In this document: positions 12,654 through 15,136 of the stretch, one piece after another | Numbering within the stretch: the first letter of the stretch is position 1 | How the letters are laid out: each line of letters begins with the position of its first letter | Origin: an uncultured Ruminococcus sp. | Lineage (GTDB): Bacteria > Bacillota > Clostridia > Oscillospirales > Ruminococcaceae | DNA length: 15,136 nt | Assembly: GCA_946183385.1 (NCBI GenBank) | Contig: CAMHBN010000015.1 | Location: forward strand, 1 to 15,136 | Direction of reading: 5' to 3' | The notes under the pieces: model-generated | Seen by the model: the letters and a program-made list of their open reading frames with translations, nothing else | The model's database searches: none | Told to the model about the DNA's origin: nothing | Translations under genes and position numbers: made by a program

Positions 12654-15101
12654 TTATGCCTCGGGGAGGGCTGTGATAACGCCCGCGTCGAGCTTCTGTA
12701 TCGAGAGCGCGTCTCTTGCGGTCACGCCGTCGCCTCTGTTGTAGACGTCCGCGTTGTCAACAGCCTCGGCTGTGAGCGCGTACTTGTCCTTGTTGGCTAC
12801 GTACTGGAGGATAGCCACCGCGTCAGCGATGGTGACCTTCTTGTCGAGGTTTACGTCGCCGAGGAGCGAAGCCGCCGCAGTTGTAGTAGTCTCGCTCGCT
12901 GTTGTGGTCGTAGTCTCGGGAGCTGTGGTCGTCGTAGTTGTAGTAGTTGTTGTGCTCTCGGTCGTAGTTGTAGTGGTAGTCGTGGTAGTCGTGGTAGTTG
13001 TAGTCGTGGTCGTAGTCTCGGTCACGGGCTGAGGCTGCGAGCTGCTGTAAACAGCGGGAGCGGAGCTCTGCGAGATACCCGATGCCAGATGATAGCCGAG
13101 CGACTTGTATGTGCCGTTAGTCTCCGCGAAGCCCGCGGGCTTGGGAGATCCGTCAGCGTTTCTCCATGCGGTGTGGAAGTCGGTGCCCATAGCGGGAACA
13201 TTCAGCGTGATGAAGTCACTGTCAGCAGGAGTTACGATATCTCCGAGCTTAGCGCCGTTAGTCATAGCAGTGCTCGACTTAGCGAAGTAGTACTTGCTGT
13301 TGTAGTAGATGGAATTCGTCATATTGCCGACGAACTTATCGTTGGACACCTTTATGCCCGCCGCATTCGTCTTCGATACCTTTGATGTGTTGATGTATGA
13401 CATCATGCCGTCGAAGGTCGCGGACGTGTCACAGCGGTAGACCATGTAGTTAGCCTTGCCCTTGCCGCCGATACCGTTATTGTAGGCGGTGCAGTTCTTC
13501 ATGTCACCGAACTTGGGGTTGTTGTTGTCGGTGAAGCCGCAGTTGAGGTTCTCGAAAGCGAGGCAGTTCTCGACCTTGTGGCGTGTACCGACACCGCCAC
13601 CGCCGAGCTTGAAGCCGTTGCCGTCGCAGTCGCCGTAGCCCTTGCCGTACTCGGTGAAGCCGTTGCGGAAGGCGATACAGTTCTTGATAGTTACCACGCC
13701 GATAGGACCTGTTGCCTCCTTGGCGTAGAGGTCCCAGCCGTCGTCGGAGTTATTATAGGCGATACAGCCGTCGAATACGTTGCCTTCGCCGCAGGTGAGC
13801 TTAGCCGCGAAGCCGTCGGCGTTCTCCATTGTGGCGTCGTCGCAGTTGTTGCGGGACGTGCAGTTCTTGACGAGGTTATTGGTGGGCCATTGGGCTATGG
13901 TGTTGTACGAGCCGTTGAGGCGCGATATCTGCAAGCCTGTGTCCTGATTCTTCTCGAATACCATCATCTCGATGATGTTGTTGTCGCCCGAGAGGAGCAT
14001 ACCGTTGTCGCCCGCGTTGGCGATGGTGAAGCCGTAGAAGTGCCAGTAGCTTCCGTCGAGGACGAAGCCTCTTGCGGAGGCGTCAACAGCCTGACCCGTG
14101 AAGTCGAACGTTACCGTTGCGCCGGGGTAAGCGGCAATGGTCTTGTACTTGCCCTGCGAGCCGGCATTTGCCTCCTCGATGTTGATAGTGGACGTGTACT
14201 TGTATGTGCCTTCGAGGAGGTAGATATAGCCTCCCGCCTGCACGTTCTTTATAGCTGTGAGGACATCGGTGGGCGAGTTTGCAGACTTGCCGTCTCCGCC
14301 GCCGCTTGGCGAAGCGAAGATAACGTTGCTTCCGCTGAAGGGGTACTTTCCGTTCGTCGTGGGAGGAGTATATGTGCCCTGTGACGCTGTTGTCGTAGTT
14401 GTAGTCGTGGGGATATCCGTAACCGCGGGAGCCTGTGTAGTTGTTACCGCGGGCTGAGTTACGGTTGTGGTCGTAACAGAGGGAGTGGGAGTGTTGTCCT
14501 CCTTGAAGCCGCTTCCGATAGCCGTTATCTTGTCCTTGTAGCTGACGAGTGCGCTCTTGAGAGCCTCGTTCACGTCGGAGCTTGCGTCGTCAACGGAGTT
14601 GTTGAACGTCCACTTGAAGTCGCCGCCGTCAACGCGTCCCGCACCTGCCATGACGATAGCGGGCACCTTATCTGCGCTGTCGGGAGTGTAGCTGTACATT
14701 ATGCTCGAATCTGTGTCAAAGTTGTTGTAGGTGGTGCCGCCCTGCTTAGCCTTTGCATTTGCGGGTACCTTCTCATTGCGCGAGGAAGCCTCATACGCGT
14801 CGAACTCCGTGCCGTCCTTCTGGTATGTGACGTAAGCCTTCTGACCTGTCATATAGTTGCCGAACGACTTGATAATGCCGCCGTCCTCGCTCGAGAACGT
14901 GCCCTTGCCGCCGCCGGCGATGTCAGAGCCCTGCATTGATATGAGCATCGGGTCGGGACAGTTGCGGAAGTAGTTGTTCTCGACGAAGCAGGAAGCTCCC
15001 ATGGTAACGCCCACGCCATACTTGGCGTTGCCGTCGAAGTAGTTGTTGTAGCAGTGTACCGAACAGGTCCTTATCCTCGGGTGACGGGAATCCGAATGAT
15101 C
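12654..15101 (-). CDS. Dockerin-bearing pectate lyase, PL1-PL9-dockerin, N-terminus missing
   Basis: This is a secreted, probably cellulosomal pectinase cleaving polygalacturonate by beta-elimination. The N-terminal part (14500-15101) is the C-terminal half of a PL1 lyase, with the RxPxxR-type motif in HSDSRHPRIR (15072-15101) and then VHCYNNYFDGNAKYGVG. A Thr/Pro linker (about 14345-14490) leads to a PL9 domain (about 13050-14340). Counting from the GTG at 15014, calcium ligands D400, D424, D425 and D428 have the same spacing as D209, D233, D234 and D237 of Dickeya Pel9A, and K469 fits the catalytic Lys. A poly-Thr linker (12870-13026) and a type I dockerin (12657-12866) follow. Dockerin loop 1 is DVNLDKKVTIAD; loop 2 (DVYNRGDGVTARD) is one residue longer. 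The signal peptide and first half of PL1 are absent. The frame stays open to the edge, but sequence beyond 15101 reads as gyrA. Confidence 0.92.
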   Translation of the reverse strand, partial: DHSDSRHPRIRTCSVHCYNNYFDGNAKYGVGVTMGASCFVENNYFRNCPDPMLISMQGSDIAGGGKGTFSSEDGGIIKSFGNYMTGQKAYVTYQKDGTEFDAYEASSRNEKVPANAKAKQGGTTYNNFDTDSSIMYSYTPDSADKVPAIVMAGAGRVDGGDFKWTFNNSVDDASSDVNEALKSALVSYKDKITAIGSGFKEDNTPTPSVTTTTVTQPAVTTTQAPAVTDIPTTTTTTTASQGTYTPPTTNGKYPFSGSNVIFASPSGGGDGKSANSPTDVLTAIKNVQAGGYIYLLEGTYKYTSTINIEEANAGSQGKYKTIAAYPGATVTFDFTGQAVDASARGFVLDGSYWHFYGFTIANAGDNGMLLSGDNNIIEMMVFEKNQDTGLQISRLNGSYNTIAQWPTNNLVKNCTSRNNCDDATMENADGFAAKLTCGEGNVFDGCIAYNNSDDGWDLYAKEATGPIGVVTIKNCIAFRNGFTEYGKGYGDCDGNGFKLGGGGVGTRHKVENCLAFENLNCGFTDNNNPKFGDMKNCTAYNNGIGGKGKANYMVYRCDTSATFDGMMSYINTSKVSKTNAAGIKVSNDKFVGNMTNSIYYNSKYYFAKSSTAMTNGAKLGDIVTPADSDFITLNVPAMGTDFHTAWRNADGSPKPAGFAETNGTYKSLGYHLASGISQSSAPAVYSSSQPQPVTETTTTTTTTTTTTTTTTTTTESTTTTTTTTTTAPETTTTTASETTTTAAASLLGDVNLDKKVTIADAVAILQYVANKDKYALTAEAVDNADVYNRGDGVTARDALSIQKLDAGVITALPEA
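12872..13024 (-). repeat. Low-complexity Thr-codon tract (extracellular linker)
   Basis: The tract is dominated by ACN Thr codons on the - strand, broken by short ES, APE and ASE spacers. It joins PL9 to the dockerin. Codons are mixed (ACT, ACC, ACG, ACA), so it is selected at protein level rather than being a pure microsatellite. A shorter Thr-rich tract at about 14350-14490 joins PL1 to PL9. Confidence 0.85.
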
Positions 15102-15136
15102 GTTCCGTCGTTTGTAATCATCATAATATCGTCGGA
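15081..15136 (-). other. gyrA-like fragment joined to the pectate lyase gene (chimeric junction)
   Basis: Read on the - strand from 15136 in the frame shifted from the lyase, the sequence gives SDDIMMITNDGTIIRIPV, closely resembling a blade of the GyrA C-terminal domain (DD-x-M-x-I-T-x-D-G-T-I-I-R), and then TRG and a stop. The lyase frame over 15102-15136 gives only basic, non-PL1 residues (RRYYDDYKRR). Both proteins fit over about 15081-15101, the likely join. I read it as an assembly chimera or rearrangement, not a gene. Confidence 0.7.

Noticed and set aside
12666..12866. Dockerin as a separate gene
   Set aside because: It is in frame and continuous with PL9 through the Thr linker.
12754..13032. 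+ strand frame rich in Val across the Thr tract
   Set aside because: It is the antisense reading of the poly-Thr linker of the lyase gene.

Overview
The window looks like a chromosomal piece from a Ruminococcus-type gut or rumen Firmicute (Oscillospiraceae). The signs are a secreted two-lyase pectinase ending in a type I dockerin, poly-threonine linkers in extracellular proteins, a short palindromic intergenic repeat of a kind I recall from this family, and clostridial-type homologues of SigH, TrmK/Nif3 and RqcH. No RNA genes, CRISPR arrays or insertion sequences were found.

Region 1 (1-4369) is a cell-division block on the + strand. It holds the 3' part of ftsQ/divIB, which runs off the left edge, then ftsZ with its own extended -10 promoter and a strong terminator, then a separately promoted 594-residue DivIVA-like coiled-coil protein. 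The latter carries eleven tandem 11-residue (hendecad) repeats. It ends in a disordered tail with an 8-residue motif resembling the extreme C-terminus of the neighbouring FtsZ. No ftsA lies between ftsQ and ftsZ.

Region 2 (4370-5408) holds a SigH/Spo0H-like sigma factor and a small protein with two zinc ribbons, closed by a hairpin terminator.

Region 3 (5428-12433) is a tight seven-gene + strand array with gaps of 3-10 nt or a 4-nt overlap. It contains a TrmK-Nif3 fusion, an RlmA-type 23S rRNA methyltransferase, an SDR-family epimerase-like protein, an AAC(3)-family acetyltransferase, RqcH (ribosome quality control), a 3-methyladenine DNA glycosylase and an AraC-family regulator. Several members act on tRNA, rRNA, stalled ribosomes or alkylated DNA, so a translation/nucleic-acid maintenance theme is plausible but unproven.

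Region 4 (12434-15136) starts with a palindromic repeat and a bidirectional terminator. A convergent - strand gene for a PL1-linker-PL9-linker-dockerin pectate lyase follows, and its N-terminus is missing. At the right edge the reading frame switches at about 15081-15101 from pectate lyase to a short stretch that reads as the GyrA C-terminal domain in another frame. This looks like an assembly chimera or rearrangement, so the last ~35-55 bases should not be trusted as the upstream part of the lyase gene.
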